Positions 34,454 to 42,161 of a stretch of DNA of 42,216 nucleotides are shown piece after piece. The DNA lies in the NCBI GenBank assembly GCA_964541025.1, contig CAZIOW010000011.1, forward strand, positions 1 through 42,216, given 5' to 3'. Every line of letters begins with the position of its first letter. Positions within the stretch are counted from its first letter, which is position 1. This DNA is from JAGDXO01 sp964541025. GTDB taxonomy: Archaea > Thermoplasmatota > Thermoplasmata > Thermoplasmatales > GCA-001856825. Under the pieces are notes generated by a model. That model saw only the letters and a program-made list of their open reading frames with translations. It made no database searches and was not told the DNA's origin. The position numbers were made by a program, and so were the translations under genes.

Positions 34454-35116
34454 ATGGAATTATCCGCTTCAATTCTCTCGGCAGACTTGCTAAATCTTGA
34501 AAGGGATATTTCTGAGGTCATTGGTATGGGAATTAAATGGCTTCATCTAGATGTCATGGATGGGCATTTTGTCCCTAATCTGACATTTGGTATTCCCCTG
34601 GGACAGGCCATAGCTTCCAAATTCAAAGTTAATATAGAATCACATCTCATGGTTGATAATCCTGATAAATACCTTGACAGATATTGCTCATTTTCAAAAA
34701 TACTTACTTTTCACTATGAAGCACCAGTTCAGACAAGCAGAACCATCAAGGATATTGGGGGTTTTGGGGTAATTCCCGGAATTTCAATTAAACCCGGAAC
34801 GAATCCATCAACAATTGAAAAATTTCTTCCTGAAGTTGGGTTCGTTCTGGTGATGACAGTGGAGCCTGGATTTTCAGGCCAGAAGCTTATTGATGAGTCT
34901 CTATCAAAGGTAAAAATTCTGAGAGATTACAGAGAGAAGCAAGGTCTCAGTTTTCTGATCGGGGTTGATGGTGGAGTTAACAGGGGGAATATTACTAAGG
35001 TGGCCTCCAACGGCCCTGACATGATAATAAGCGCTTCCAGCATATTTAATGGTGATATCAGGGAAAATATTAATCATCTAAAAAGTGCTATAAGTGTGGT
35101 AACAAATGGACAATGA
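34454..35116 (+). CDS. rpe: Ribulose-phosphate 3-epimerase
   Basis: Interconverts ribulose-5-phosphate and xylulose-5-phosphate. The 220-residue TIM barrel shows SASILSADLLNL, HLDVMDGHFVPNLTFG (metal His/Asp), ESHLMVDNP, MTVEPGFSGQK and VDGGVN, all with conserved active-site Asp and His. ATG 34454 was chosen; it is followed by the TPR gene, which overlaps the rpe end by 11 bp. Pentose interconversion without oxidative enzymes nearby fits archaeal non-oxidative pathways. Confidence 0.93.
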   Translation: MELSASILSADLLNLERDISEVIGMGIKWLHLDVMDGHFVPNLTFGIPLGQAIASKFKVNIESHLMVDNPDKYLDRYCSFSKILTFHYEAPVQTSRTIKDIGGFGVIPGISIKPGTNPSTIEKFLPEVGFVLVMTVEPGFSGQKLIDESLSKVKILRDYREKQGLSFLIGVDGGVNRGNITKVASNGPDMIISASSIFNGDIRENINHLKSAISVVTNGQ

Positions 35117-35837
35117 GGTCATTGAAAGGGCTCTGGAGCTTGAGGATCAAGGAGAGCTTCAGGAGTGCATTAAATTCCTTGATGAAAGTCTGACAAATAT
35201 AAAGGACGATCTTATAAGGTCAGATGGCTTGAGAATACTTTCGGAATGCCATTTATACAAGGAAAATCCTGATCTGGAACAATCGAAGAAACTTGTGGAA
35301 GAATCTTTGAAGATAGCTAATGAAAGGAATGATGATAAGAGAATAGGAGAGAGTTATCTTCTTTTGTCGCAGATATTGAACCAGATGGAAGATGAAAAAG
35401 CTGAAGAATTTGGAAGAAAGGCAATGGAGATTTTCCAGAAAATCAATGACAAGGAAAATTTAATTTATTCTATGATATCATTAGCCACAATAATCAAGGA
35501 TTTCAATGAGTCATCCAAGCTTTTTGAGAAGAGCCTAAAGGAAAGCGAGAGCGCCAATGACCTTGATATGATGGCACAGGCGGCTGTTAACTATGCCTAC
35601 CTCCTCCTTGAAGAAAAGGGTGGAGAGGAACCACTGAAAGTCCTTGATAAGGCAATAGATAAAATAATAAAGCAAGGAGCACAGCTGAAGAGAAAGAATG
35701 AAAGAATTGAATTTGTGAACAATTACTCTGAAATTTTTGATGCAGCCTCTGATATAGCTATGGAGCTTGACCAGTATGACCTTGCAACAAAGTACGCTTC
35801 TTATTTAAATAAGGATCCGCAGGAAACTAAAAAATAA
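35106..35837 (+). CDS. TPR-type helical repeat protein
   Basis: The 243-residue acidic protein consists of helix pairs of about 34-40 residues (ALELEDQGELQECIKFLDESL, SKKLVEESLKIANERND, AEEFGRKAMEIFQKIND, SSKLFEKSLKESESAND), typical tetratricopeptide repeats for protein-protein contacts. No catalytic domain. Coupled to rpe. Client proteins unknown. The stop is directly adjacent to the stop of the convergent gene. Confidence 0.7.
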   Translation: MDNEVIERALELEDQGELQECIKFLDESLTNIKDDLIRSDGLRILSECHLYKENPDLEQSKKLVEESLKIANERNDDKRIGESYLLLSQILNQMEDEKAEEFGRKAMEIFQKINDKENLIYSMISLATIIKDFNESSKLFEKSLKESESANDLDMMAQAAVNYAYLLLEEKGGEEPLKVLDKAIDKIIKQGAQLKRKNERIEFVNNYSEIFDAASDIAMELDQYDLATKYASYLNKDPQETKK

Positions 35838-36293
35838 TCATGAAATTTTATCTAAAAATTTATCTATATTTAAACCCTTAGTTTTCGCAAGGAGCAATGC
35901 AGCAACTTGCGAACTAATCAAGGGATTTTTTTCCTTTATTCTGTTAATCTCCATCAAAACTTCTTTCTTGCTCATTTTTAGATTTTCCAACATGTAATTT
36001 ATTGCTTCTATGAATATATCCTCTTCAGTCGACTGAGTCTTCAGGGATGAGAAATCTGGCCTGTAGTCTATCGGTAGATCTATGGATGAAAGCGAGCATG
36101 TAATTTTGTATATCTCATTTTCATATTTCAGGCATTTCTGATCCAGTGCAATATTTATAAATTCCTTTGTCTGATCAGGTGTGAAAAATCTTGTTTTCAT
36201 AGATAACAGATTTATTATTTCTGATTCCTTAAATTCCCATTTTCCTGTTGCTCTTCTTAGATAAAGCAATATTTTCCTAATTTCTTCTACCAT
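35838..36293 (-). CDS. DUF2240-like protein
   Basis: A 151-residue protein with a helical N-terminus (EEIRKILLYLRRATGKWEFKESEIINLLS), a middle winged-helix-like section, and a C-terminal helical pair ending KTKGLNIDKFLD. That ending matches archaeal DUF2240 proteins from memory. ATG 36293 has AGGTGA five bases upstream, which is better than GTG 36302. It overlaps the HisA-like gene by 17 bp and ends the four-gene operon. Function unknown; a DNA- or RNA-binding role is possible. Confidence 0.6.
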   Translation of the reverse strand: MVEEIRKILLYLRRATGKWEFKESEIINLLSMKTRFFTPDQTKEFINIALDQKCLKYENEIYKITCSLSSIDLPIDYRPDFSSLKTQSTEEDIFIEAINYMLENLKMSKKEVLMEINRIKEKNPLISSQVAALLLAKTKGLNIDKFLDKIS

Positions 36294-36750
36294 TGAAGTC
36301 ACCTATATCTTGGATGATGTCACATTCGCCACATCTTGTATCCCTGGTAAATATTTTAACTGTTATGTTCTCGATGTACGATTCAGAATATATGTATTTA
36401 CCGCCCTCTGATAAAAATCTCTGCATTCTCTCAAAATTCATACGGTAATAGAATATTATATTCTCAGTCATAAAAAGAGAGTCCCGCATCTTCTTAATTT
36501 CAATTTTTTCTGAAATAGTGACCATGTTTGCTCCCATAGTTATGGCATCTGCAACATCATCTCTATGCCTGAATTCTGCGTCTATGTAAAGTTCATATTG
36601 CCCGGCAAGATCATCGTAGATTTTCATATTCATTTCCTTTCCGCCCTTCGCATCATTATCAATTACCCAAAGTGGGCCGGAAGAGTATTTCTCAAGTTCC
36701 TCGTATTCTATTATCTTCCTCTTAGTTATGCTTATTGCCGGGATTATCAC
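36277..36750 (-). CDS. Truncated HisA-like (COG1411-type) half-barrel protein
   Basis: The first half of the 157 residues follows proFAR isomerase (HisA) relatives: MIIPAISITKRKI (beta 1), WVIDNDAKGG (HisA LVDLDGAKGG) and IDAEFRHRDDVADAITMGANMVTI (GGIRSLEDV...LGV..VIIG). HisA and the archaeal COG1411 relatives run to about 230-240 residues; this one ends after a non-barrel C-terminal stretch with RCGEC. The catalytic Asp is partly kept (VIDNDA). GTG start overlaps the previous stop. It may be a half-barrel or degraded relative. Confidence 0.5.
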   Translation of the reverse strand: MIIPAISITKRKIIEYEELEKYSSGPLWVIDNDAKGGKEMNMKIYDDLAGQYELYIDAEFRHRDDVADAITMGANMVTISEKIEIKKMRDSLFMTENIIFYYRMNFERMQRFLSEGGKYIYSESYIENITVKIFTRDTRCGECDIIQDIGDFNGRRN

Positions 36751-37859
36751 CTTCTTTCAGCCTCCTGAACAATTAATGGGAAAGAGGAGGTGTCTATATT
36801 AATTATACCCTGCTGGTTAAAGGTGAACACATAATCATTTTCGCTTGTACTTATGGTGCCAAGACCAAATTCTGGATACATTAATAATTCATGATATGCT
36901 ACCATATCAGAAGAATTTCCATTGTCAGTCCATTCAGTAAGGGCATTGGGATACTTCACAAAGAACCCTCTTCCAAGGTCTTGACCCCCAACCTCAACAG
37001 TCAAATCTATATTTACAAAATCCCCTGACCCGTTGAGCAGGGGTACATATGTCTGTATCCAAGCGTGTTGACCTATTGAGATTGAACCACCCTGCTGCTG
37101 AATCAATAGACCGTACTGTGTCCAAGAAGGAATTCCTATGCTCCTGCTCATTGATTCAAAAAGGTACGATAATTCTTCACAGTCGCCTATCCTGTCACTG
37201 TAAACCTGTTGCGCTGTTAGAGGAATATTCCCAATGTTATATGTTATGTTGTACTTGAAATTCTGGACTATGAAATTGTAAATGGCTCTTAGTTTTGAAG
37301 CAACTGTGGTATCATTTTTGGTGATATTGATTGTAAGATTCCTGAAATATGATGGGTCAATAACCTCATAACTTTTATTTGAACCTGAAACATTGAAATA
37401 TTCGGGATGGTCATATTCCTGCTTTAGATATGCTGGTATCTGAGAAATATTTCCAGATTCTGAAGTAATGTTCTGCCAGTTTCTGCCATATGTTTTGAAA
37501 CTATAAGTAAAATTTGCGTAAGCCTGTCCGGGAAAAATTTTCATACTTACGAACTCACGGCCATATTCAGTAGATATATTCTCTTTTACATTTGATGAAT
37601 GTGATATTTTTACAAAGCCGTTCTGTAGGGATGAATTCTGAGGTAATGTGAGATAAAAATAATAAAAACCTTGACCATTGGAGGGTGTTGAGAATGTAAA
37701 ATTTCTGGCAAATGACATATTTATGCTCTGCGGTATGTAATATTGCTGAAATGGATTTGTTATCTGATTTGAGTTATAATTGTCTATTATCCAGTAAATT
37801 GCAGTCATTGAAAGCAATATGACAACTACTACAGTTACTATTGCCCTTCCAGATTTCAT
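36747..37859 (-). CDS. Membrane-anchored transglutaminase-like protein
   Basis: The 370-residue protein begins with a hydrophobic signal-anchor helix (residues 8-26) and a Thr/Ser/Asn-rich extracytoplasmic region with many N-x-S/T sites. A transglutaminase/protease fold follows, with Cys227 (IGDCEELSYL), His265 (QHAWIQ) and Asp285 (NIDLTV) forming the catalytic triad. It probably acts on surface proteins or peptides outside the cell. It starts one base after the membrane protein gene upstream, in the same operon. Confidence 0.8.
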   Translation of the reverse strand: MKSGRAIVTVVVVILLSMTAIYWIIDNYNSNQITNPFQQYYIPQSINMSFARNFTFSTPSNGQGFYYFYLTLPQNSSLQNGFVKISHSSNVKENISTEYGREFVSMKIFPGQAYANFTYSFKTYGRNWQNITSESGNISQIPAYLKQEYDHPEYFNVSGSNKSYEVIDPSYFRNLTINITKNDTTVASKLRAIYNFIVQNFKYNITYNIGNIPLTAQQVYSDRIGDCEELSYLFESMSRSIGIPSWTQYGLLIQQQGGSISIGQHAWIQTYVPLLNGSGDFVNIDLTVEVGGQDLGRGFFVKYPNALTEWTDNGNSSDMVAYHELLMYPEFGLGTISTSENDYVFTFNQQGIINIDTSSFPLIVQEAERR

Positions 37860-37860
37860 T

Positions 37861-38493
37861 TCAATCCTCCATAATTTGTTTGTGGAATATGAATATATAT
37901 AGCAAACTTGCGAATAATATTTCCGGAATTATAATAGTTAGGGAAAATTCTCCAAAGAGGTATTCAAAGAATATTGATGATGAGAATAGCATCTGTATTA
38001 GAAATGCTCCATTATAATACAACATTATTCTCCCCCTCTTTATTCCCGTCGCAAGCAATACGGATGACATTATTCCAGTTATAAATGTAAAAAGTGTTAT
38101 AAGTCCTATGTATAAATAATCAAGGATAGATGGGGTCGTTACCATCGCAATTATAAATGAAATTGGTAGGGAATACGCACTCCCAAGAGATGTTGAAAGT
38201 GGCACCAGATCTTCCCTCGTCTTATATTTCCCTGATAGAATAGATAACTGGGAACCTGAGGCCACAAGTGGAAGCAGGAGAAGAATAGCAAATAACATGA
38301 GGTCTATATATCTATACAAAGAAAAATAGGCATATATGAATAGAACTGAGTAAAGGATTCCCATCAAAATTCCGAATAGCAGGAATCGCGCAAATTTACC
38401 TTCATCTACCTTCTTGTCAACCCTGCTCCAGTTTGCATAAAAGAGCAGAGTGAATAATATCAGGGGGATCAGCGATGAGATATAGAAATTCAT
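37861..38493 (-). CDS. Polytopic membrane protein, unknown
   Basis: Six to seven hydrophobic segments over 210 residues (for example PLILFTLLFYA, FLLFGILMGILYSVLFIYAYF, LMLFAILLLLPLVA) with short charged loops. I recognise no family. It heads the operon with the transglutaminase-like protein. Divergent from Pth2, with 42 bp between their chosen start codons. Confidence 0.6.
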   Translation of the reverse strand: MNFYISSLIPLILFTLLFYANWSRVDKKVDEGKFARFLLFGILMGILYSVLFIYAYFSLYRYIDLMLFAILLLLPLVASGSQLSILSGKYKTREDLVPLSTSLGSAYSLPISFIIAMVTTPSILDYLYIGLITLFTFITGIMSSVLLATGIKRGRIMLYYNGAFLIQMLFSSSIFFEYLFGEFSLTIIIPEILFASLLYIFIFHKQIMED

Positions 38494-38535
38494 GTGAAGG
38501 ATAATAAGACATATGGTAATTATAGTTTCGAAAAA

Positions 38536-38871
38536 ATGAAGATGGCCATAGCAGTGAGAAAAGATTTGGACATGGGCAAGGGGAAGATTGCCGCACAGGT
38601 ATCACACGCCGCTGTGGAGTGTGTACTCAGGAAGGGGCAAAAAGTTGAAGACTGGATAAAGGAAGGGCAAAAAAAGGTAGTTGTGTGGGTTAAAGATGAG
38701 GATTCACTTCTCTCCCTGATTCAGAAGGGAAGGTCAATGGGCATAAGCGTCTGCCCCATAAGGGATGCAGGAAAGACACAGGTTGAACCTGATACTTTGA
38801 CTTGTGCTGCTTTCGGACCGGATGAAGATTCAATTATAGATAAGATAACTGGTGATCTTAAATTACTTTAA
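38536..38871 (+). CDS. pth2: Peptidyl-tRNA hydrolase, Pth2 family
   Basis: Frees tRNA from stalled peptidyl-tRNA. The 111 residues match Pth2: MKMAIAVRKDLDMGKGKIAAQVSHAAV with the conserved Lys/Gln residues, and VCPIRDAGKTQVEPDTLTCAAFGP. The upstream GTG 38494 would add 14 unconserved residues and is rejected; ATG 38536 gives the family's usual start. It is divergent from the membrane protein gene. Confidence 0.93.
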   Translation: MKMAIAVRKDLDMGKGKIAAQVSHAAVECVLRKGQKVEDWIKEGQKKVVVWVKDEDSLLSLIQKGRSMGISVCPIRDAGKTQVEPDTLTCAAFGPDEDSIIDKITGDLKLL

Positions 38872-38889
38872 TAATAAAATAATAAAAAA

Positions 38890-38900
38890 TGTATATATAT
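38890..38900 (+). promoter_or_regulatory. TATA box of the 127-residue membrane protein gene
   Basis: TGTATATATAT centred 24 bp before ATG 38920, the spacing of a leaderless archaeal promoter. Confidence 0.5.
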
Positions 38901-38919
38901 CCCATTAGATTAGTCCTGC

Positions 38920-39303
38920 ATGGATACTCAGATGAATGTTAACGCTTCGGTTCCACCTTTCATGGAACCACCAGAAAAGGAAACGATAAAAAGCATGGTG
39001 AATATAGCAGCTATAATTGCTCTAATAATTGGTATTCTGGAACTGATAATGGCAATATTCACCTTAGGATTTACTATAATTTTGGCAATATTTTCATTGC
39101 TTGTTTACTACGAGAGCAAGCAGATAATAAAATTGCTAGATCAGAGACAGTATAGCCAGGCAAAGAGCAAAACACTGGTCTGGATGATAGTGGGATTCAT
39201 TTTCTCATTCATAGTTGTTGGGATTCTTCTGCTGGTAGCATATCTGAAATTTGATGATCTGATTAGCAAAAGCCAGTTTCAGATGACTGCTGGAATGCAT
39301 TAA
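38920..39303 (+). CDS. Small membrane protein related to the zinc-ribbon paralogs
   Basis: The 127-residue protein lacks a zinc ribbon but has the same membrane layout as the proteins at 5712-6341 and 6522-7157. It has three hydrophobic helices, and RQYSQAKSKTLVWMIVGFIFSFIVVGILLLVAY aligns with their GNT/Q.AQAF...W.I..IFSG.ITG..LL.A. It may be a truncated or ancestral form. Leaderless start. It converges with the NAD synthase gene, one base between stops. Confidence 0.55.
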   Translation: MDTQMNVNASVPPFMEPPEKETIKSMVNIAAIIALIIGILELIMAIFTLGFTIILAIFSLLVYYESKQIIKLLDQRQYSQAKSKTLVWMIVGFIFSFIVVGILLLVAYLKFDDLISKSQFQMTAGMH

Positions 39304-39304
39304 C

Positions 39305-40066
39305 TCATTCCAGCCAGTCAGTGCCGACAGACCTGAATCCTATTTTTGGTATGTACAGTATAATTCTTTTATGCGCATTTTTCATTACAATATTGTAAAT
39401 CCTCTCTATTTCTCTATTATTTATACCATCAATCTTACACTCTTCAGGCTTTCTTAAATATTCAATGCATTCTAGAATCTTATCCAAATTTTGATAGCTT
39501 ATGCCAAGTTCATCCTCATCAGTCTGACCTTCCCATAGATTTGCAGAAGGCTTCTTTTCTATTAACCATGATGGAAAATTCAATTGCTTGGCAAGTTGAA
39601 ATACCTGGGTCTTATAAATATCTCCTATCGGCTGAAAATCAGAGCCTCCATCTCCAAATTTTGTGAAGTAACCTGAAAGCAGCTCGCTTTTGTTGGATGT
39701 ACCTGCAACAAGTCCATTAAATTTATTAGCCATTTCATACAGGTAGACCATCCTGATTCTTGCTGTAACATTCCCTATTACCTTCTGGTCATTTGAGAAT
39801 TTCCTGAAGAAATTAACTGCTTCATCAATGTAGATAGTATCATATTTCATTTCAAGAAATTCTGCGACTCTTTTGGCGTCTGGATCTTCCCTAATAAGTG
39901 GGAGGGAATAAAGATGTATCTTTTCCTTACTCAAATTTCTCTTTAATAGATAACCTACAAGAGCAGAGTCTATTCCCCCCGATATTCCTAGTACCACGTC
40001 TCTGTCTTTCACAAATTCCTTTATGAATGTGTCTAAAACGTCAAGAGTGCCTTCGGGTAATTCCAT
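39305..40066 (-). CDS. nadE: NAD synthetase, ammonia/glutamine type (NadE)
   Basis: Final amidation step of NAD biosynthesis. The 253 residues contain the PP-loop GISGGIDSALVGYLL, the AGTSNKSELLSGYFTKFGDGGSDFQPIGDIYKTQVFQLA segment and KKPSANLWEGQTDEDELG, all standard. No glutaminase domain, so it should use ammonia. ATG 40066 is preferred to the in-frame ATG at 40105, which would extend the protein through the promoter region. An A/T-rich element about 26 bp upstream suggests a leaderless mRNA. Confidence 0.95.
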   Translation of the reverse strand: MELPEGTLDVLDTFIKEFVKDRDVVLGISGGIDSALVGYLLKRNLSKEKIHLYSLPLIREDPDAKRVAEFLEMKYDTIYIDEAVNFFRKFSNDQKVIGNVTARIRMVYLYEMANKFNGLVAGTSNKSELLSGYFTKFGDGGSDFQPIGDIYKTQVFQLAKQLNFPSWLIEKKPSANLWEGQTDEDELGISYQNLDKILECIEYLRKPEECKIDGINNREIERIYNIVMKNAHKRIILYIPKIGFRSVGTDWLE

Positions 40067-40116
40067 CTTATGAGAAAGAAAGAAATAATAATAAACCTTA
40101 TGCACTTACGGTATTA

Positions 40117-40213
40117 AGCCGGGGTGGCCCAGCCCGGAAAGGCGCAGGCCTGGAACATTTAACGGAAAGCCTGTTCCCGCAAGGGATCGGGAGTTCAAAT
40201 CTCCCCCCCGGCG
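40117..40213 (+). tRNA. tRNA-Ser (GGA) with a 12-nt intron
   Basis: Acceptor GCCGGGG pairs with CCCCGGC (discriminator G, as for Ser). The D-stem GCCC/GGGC has a D-loop with AG...GG. The anticodon stem CAGGC/GCCTG encloses a 19-base loop. A hairpin TCCC-GCAA-GGGA makes the long variable arm of class II tRNAs, and the T-arm is GGGAG-TTCAAAT-CTCCC. The anticodon is GGA. The oversized loop requires a 12-base insertion after position 37. CCA is not encoded. A TATA-like element lies around 40090-40100, shared with the divergent nadE promoter region. Confidence 0.92.
40156..40167 (+). other. tRNA-Ser intron at position 37/38
   Basis: Removing CATTTAACGGAA leaves a standard seven-base loop CTGGAAA. 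Folding the precursor gives a relaxed bulge-helix-bulge: exon CUG pairs with intron CGG (C-G, U-G, G-C, then G/A mismatch), with a three-base bulge on each side (AA|C and AA|A), consistent with cleavage by archaeal splicing endonuclease. Confidence 0.75.
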
Positions 40214-40345
40214 TATTTTTAAGATTTTAACGTTGCATTTAAACCGTATATTCAACTAATGAATTTGGCAAATTAATAGAATTTTCTAGTATCATTGAAC
40301 AAATATTGCATTAAATGTTTATTTTATAAAAGATGTTAAAGAATT

Positions 40346-40807
40346 ATGGCCTATACTGCCAGTTATACAGATATAGAAACAAATGCTAGAAATATTTCAG
40401 CATTCTCAAATAGGAATATCAATAATCATATAACCCCCCGTGTACTTTCAAATGCAATTCTTTATATTTATCTGAAGAAGGGCATGAAAATTTCAAAGGA
40501 GGCTGCTGATTCCATTTCCACTCAGACAATGGCATTCTTTGGTTTTGAAAGTGAGTGCCTTGACAACCATCTAGAAAATGAGGATAGACAGAACATGTAT
40601 CTTTTGGAAGATTTGGGTCTTGTAAAGATTGAGTCAGATCTCGTATATCTTTCTGATGGTACCAGCTGGAGAATATCCAAATTCTTGCTCAATAAAGATA
40701 AGATCATAAATTACGGAAATAAACTTGATGAGTTGATTAACGACCCTCATTTCATATATGATTTTCTGGATGATCAGGTATGGACAAAAAATGAAAACAA
40801 AACATGA
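40346..40807 (+). CDS. DUF6015-like protein
   Basis: The 153-residue soluble protein has AADSISTQTMAFFGFESECLDNHLENEDRQNMYLLEDLGLVKIESDLVYLSDGTSWRISKFLL. This closely resembles the pattern I recall for DUF6015 of Thermoplasmata (NFFGY...NILEPEDRDLFYMLEEEG...DGREWRTHYW.L). The second half looks like a winged helix. Alone between the tRNA and the convergent arsenite transporter. Function unknown; a transcription-related role is possible. Confidence 0.6.
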   Translation: MAYTASYTDIETNARNISAFSNRNINNHITPRVLSNAILYIYLKKGMKISKEAADSISTQTMAFFGFESECLDNHLENEDRQNMYLLEDLGLVKIESDLVYLSDGTSWRISKFLLNKDKIINYGNKLDELINDPHFIYDFLDDQVWTKNENKT

Positions 40808-40818
40808 TCATATATGGA

Positions 40819-41847
40819 TCAGTCTGCTACGCCTGAATATGTCATTAGACCCTTCTCTCTTCTTAAGAGCTGCATTGAAACAATTATCAGCATTAAGGGA
40901 ATCTCCAGCAAAGGACCTATAGCTGTGGTAATTGCAACAAACGGATAGGCGGAGAAAGCCACAATGGCTATCGCAATACTTACCTCAAAATCTCTTGCCG
41001 CCACCGTGAATCCAATTGCAGTGGAGTCCTCATAATTGTATCTTAAACGTCTTGATGTGAAATAACCAACGTGGAATAGTATGAAATAGAATAGTATCAT
41101 CACTATTCCGACCATCCAGATGAGGGAAGGATATTCCACTATGCCATATCCCTCAGTCCAGAATATTACGACTATCGTAAACAAGAGAGCTATATTCTGT
41201 ACATTTCCCAGGATATTCAGAATTCTTGAAAAATTCTTTTTTCTTCGTAAAAGCCTTCTTGTGAGTGTACCTGCTAACAATGGTGTTATCAAGTACAACA
41301 GGACACTCTCAAGAATCAGTAATGGGTTTATGAAGACAGTAGTTCTTGCGAGAAAGTAAACAAAAAATGGTGTTGTAATAACCTGAAGGATAGAATTCCA
41401 GGCTACAAATGATACCCCCATACTCAAGTTCCCTTTCGCCATATCCGTCCATACCATGACCATTGCTATGCAGGGTGCTACGCCAAGGAGTATTATCCCA
41501 ACTATTACTTGGGATATTATGTTTTCATTGTATATTCGCAGAGGTTCTATTATTATCCTGAAAAATAGGTATGCAATTCCGGCCACAAGGAAAGGAGCAA
41601 TTGCATAGTTAAGTAAAACCATTAGCCCAACTGATTTAATATCCTTGACGCTCTTCGCTATCCTCTCTATGCCAACCTTTGTCATTGCAGGGTAAATCAT
41701 GAAAAATAAACCCAGAGGTATACCAAAAAATCCTACAGTATTTCCTTCCTCCTTGAATTTGAAACTCATGAATAACCCTATGACCATTGAAGCTGCTACC
41801 AAAAATGGAAAAATGATTGTTCTAAAGTTAATCCCCTTTATTTTCAA
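40819..41847 (-). CDS. acr3: Arsenite efflux permease ACR3 (BART superfamily)
   Basis: A 342-residue protein with ten hydrophobic helices. The ACR3 signature GVAPCIAMVMVWTDMAKGN contains Cys126, the conserved thiol of helix 4, and GPLLEIPLML near residue 318 supplies the helix-9 Glu. It pumps arsenite (or antimonite) out of the cell, which fits life in acidic, metal-rich sites. The start is TTG; its first bases overlap the TGA stop of a 48-codon frame upstream (TTGA). No ArsR gene is within the window. Confidence 0.88.
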   Translation of the reverse strand: MKIKGINFRTIIFPFLVAASMVIGLFMSFKFKEEGNTVGFFGIPLGLFFMIYPAMTKVGIERIAKSVKDIKSVGLMVLLNYAIAPFLVAGIAYLFFRIIIEPLRIYNENIISQVIVGIILLGVAPCIAMVMVWTDMAKGNLSMGVSFVAWNSILQVITTPFFVYFLARTTVFINPLLILESVLLYLITPLLAGTLTRRLLRRKKNFSRILNILGNVQNIALLFTIVVIFWTEGYGIVEYPSLIWMVGIVMILFYFILFHVGYFTSRRLRYNYEDSTAIGFTVAARDFEVSIAIAIVAFSAYPFVAITTAIGPLLEIPLMLIIVSMQLLRREKGLMTYSGVAD

Positions 41848-41990
41848 AATACTCGCTCCACCCGTTTGCTAAAATCTTGATTCTTTGTATGTGACCTGTA
41901 TGAATTTACATTTACCTTAGTTTTTCCACTAAGAATAATACTAAGTCTTGAATTTGGGGTGATTGTTTCCCCTGATATGGGAGGTGTCAT
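41844..41990 (-). CDS. Possible 48-residue leaderless ORF upstream of acr3
   Basis: An ATG at 41990 lies about 25 bp after the TATA-like AATATAAATA (42011-42020), exactly where transcription should start, and the frame stays open for 48 codons until a TGA that overlaps the acr3 TTG. The product (MTPPISGETITPNSRLSI...) is basic at its end, has no Cys and no known domain. Translation through it would bring ribosomes to the weak acr3 start. It could instead be a leader without a stable product. Confidence 0.4.
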   Translation of the reverse strand: MTPPISGETITPNSRLSIILSGKTKVNVNSYRSHTKNQDFSKRVERVF

Positions 41991-42010
41991 AAGAGTTCAT
42001 CATATTATCA

Positions 42011-42020
42011 TATTTATATT
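42011..42020 (-). promoter_or_regulatory. TATA box of the acr3 transcript
   Basis: Minus-strand AATATAAATA centred about 26 bp before ATG 41990. No obvious dyad operator for an ArsR-type repressor was seen around it. Confidence 0.45.
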
Positions 42021-42161
42021 TGATTTAAGATTGTTTGTAACAGTTAATTCTGTCATAAGTGAGATTTTGATTATGAGATTTTTCTTTACAGATATAAGAA
42101 AGTTTTTAGAAAATGAATTGTGTTAAGCAATCCGAAGATATGACCAATTCAATTAACCACC

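Noticed and set aside
38494..38535. Extended N-terminus of Pth2 from GTG 38494
   Set aside because: The 14 extra residues are unlike the family, and ATG 38536 matches the usual start.
40067..40105. Extended N-terminus of NadE
   Set aside because: The extra 13 residues lie in the A/T-rich promoter region; the conserved protein begins at MELPEG.
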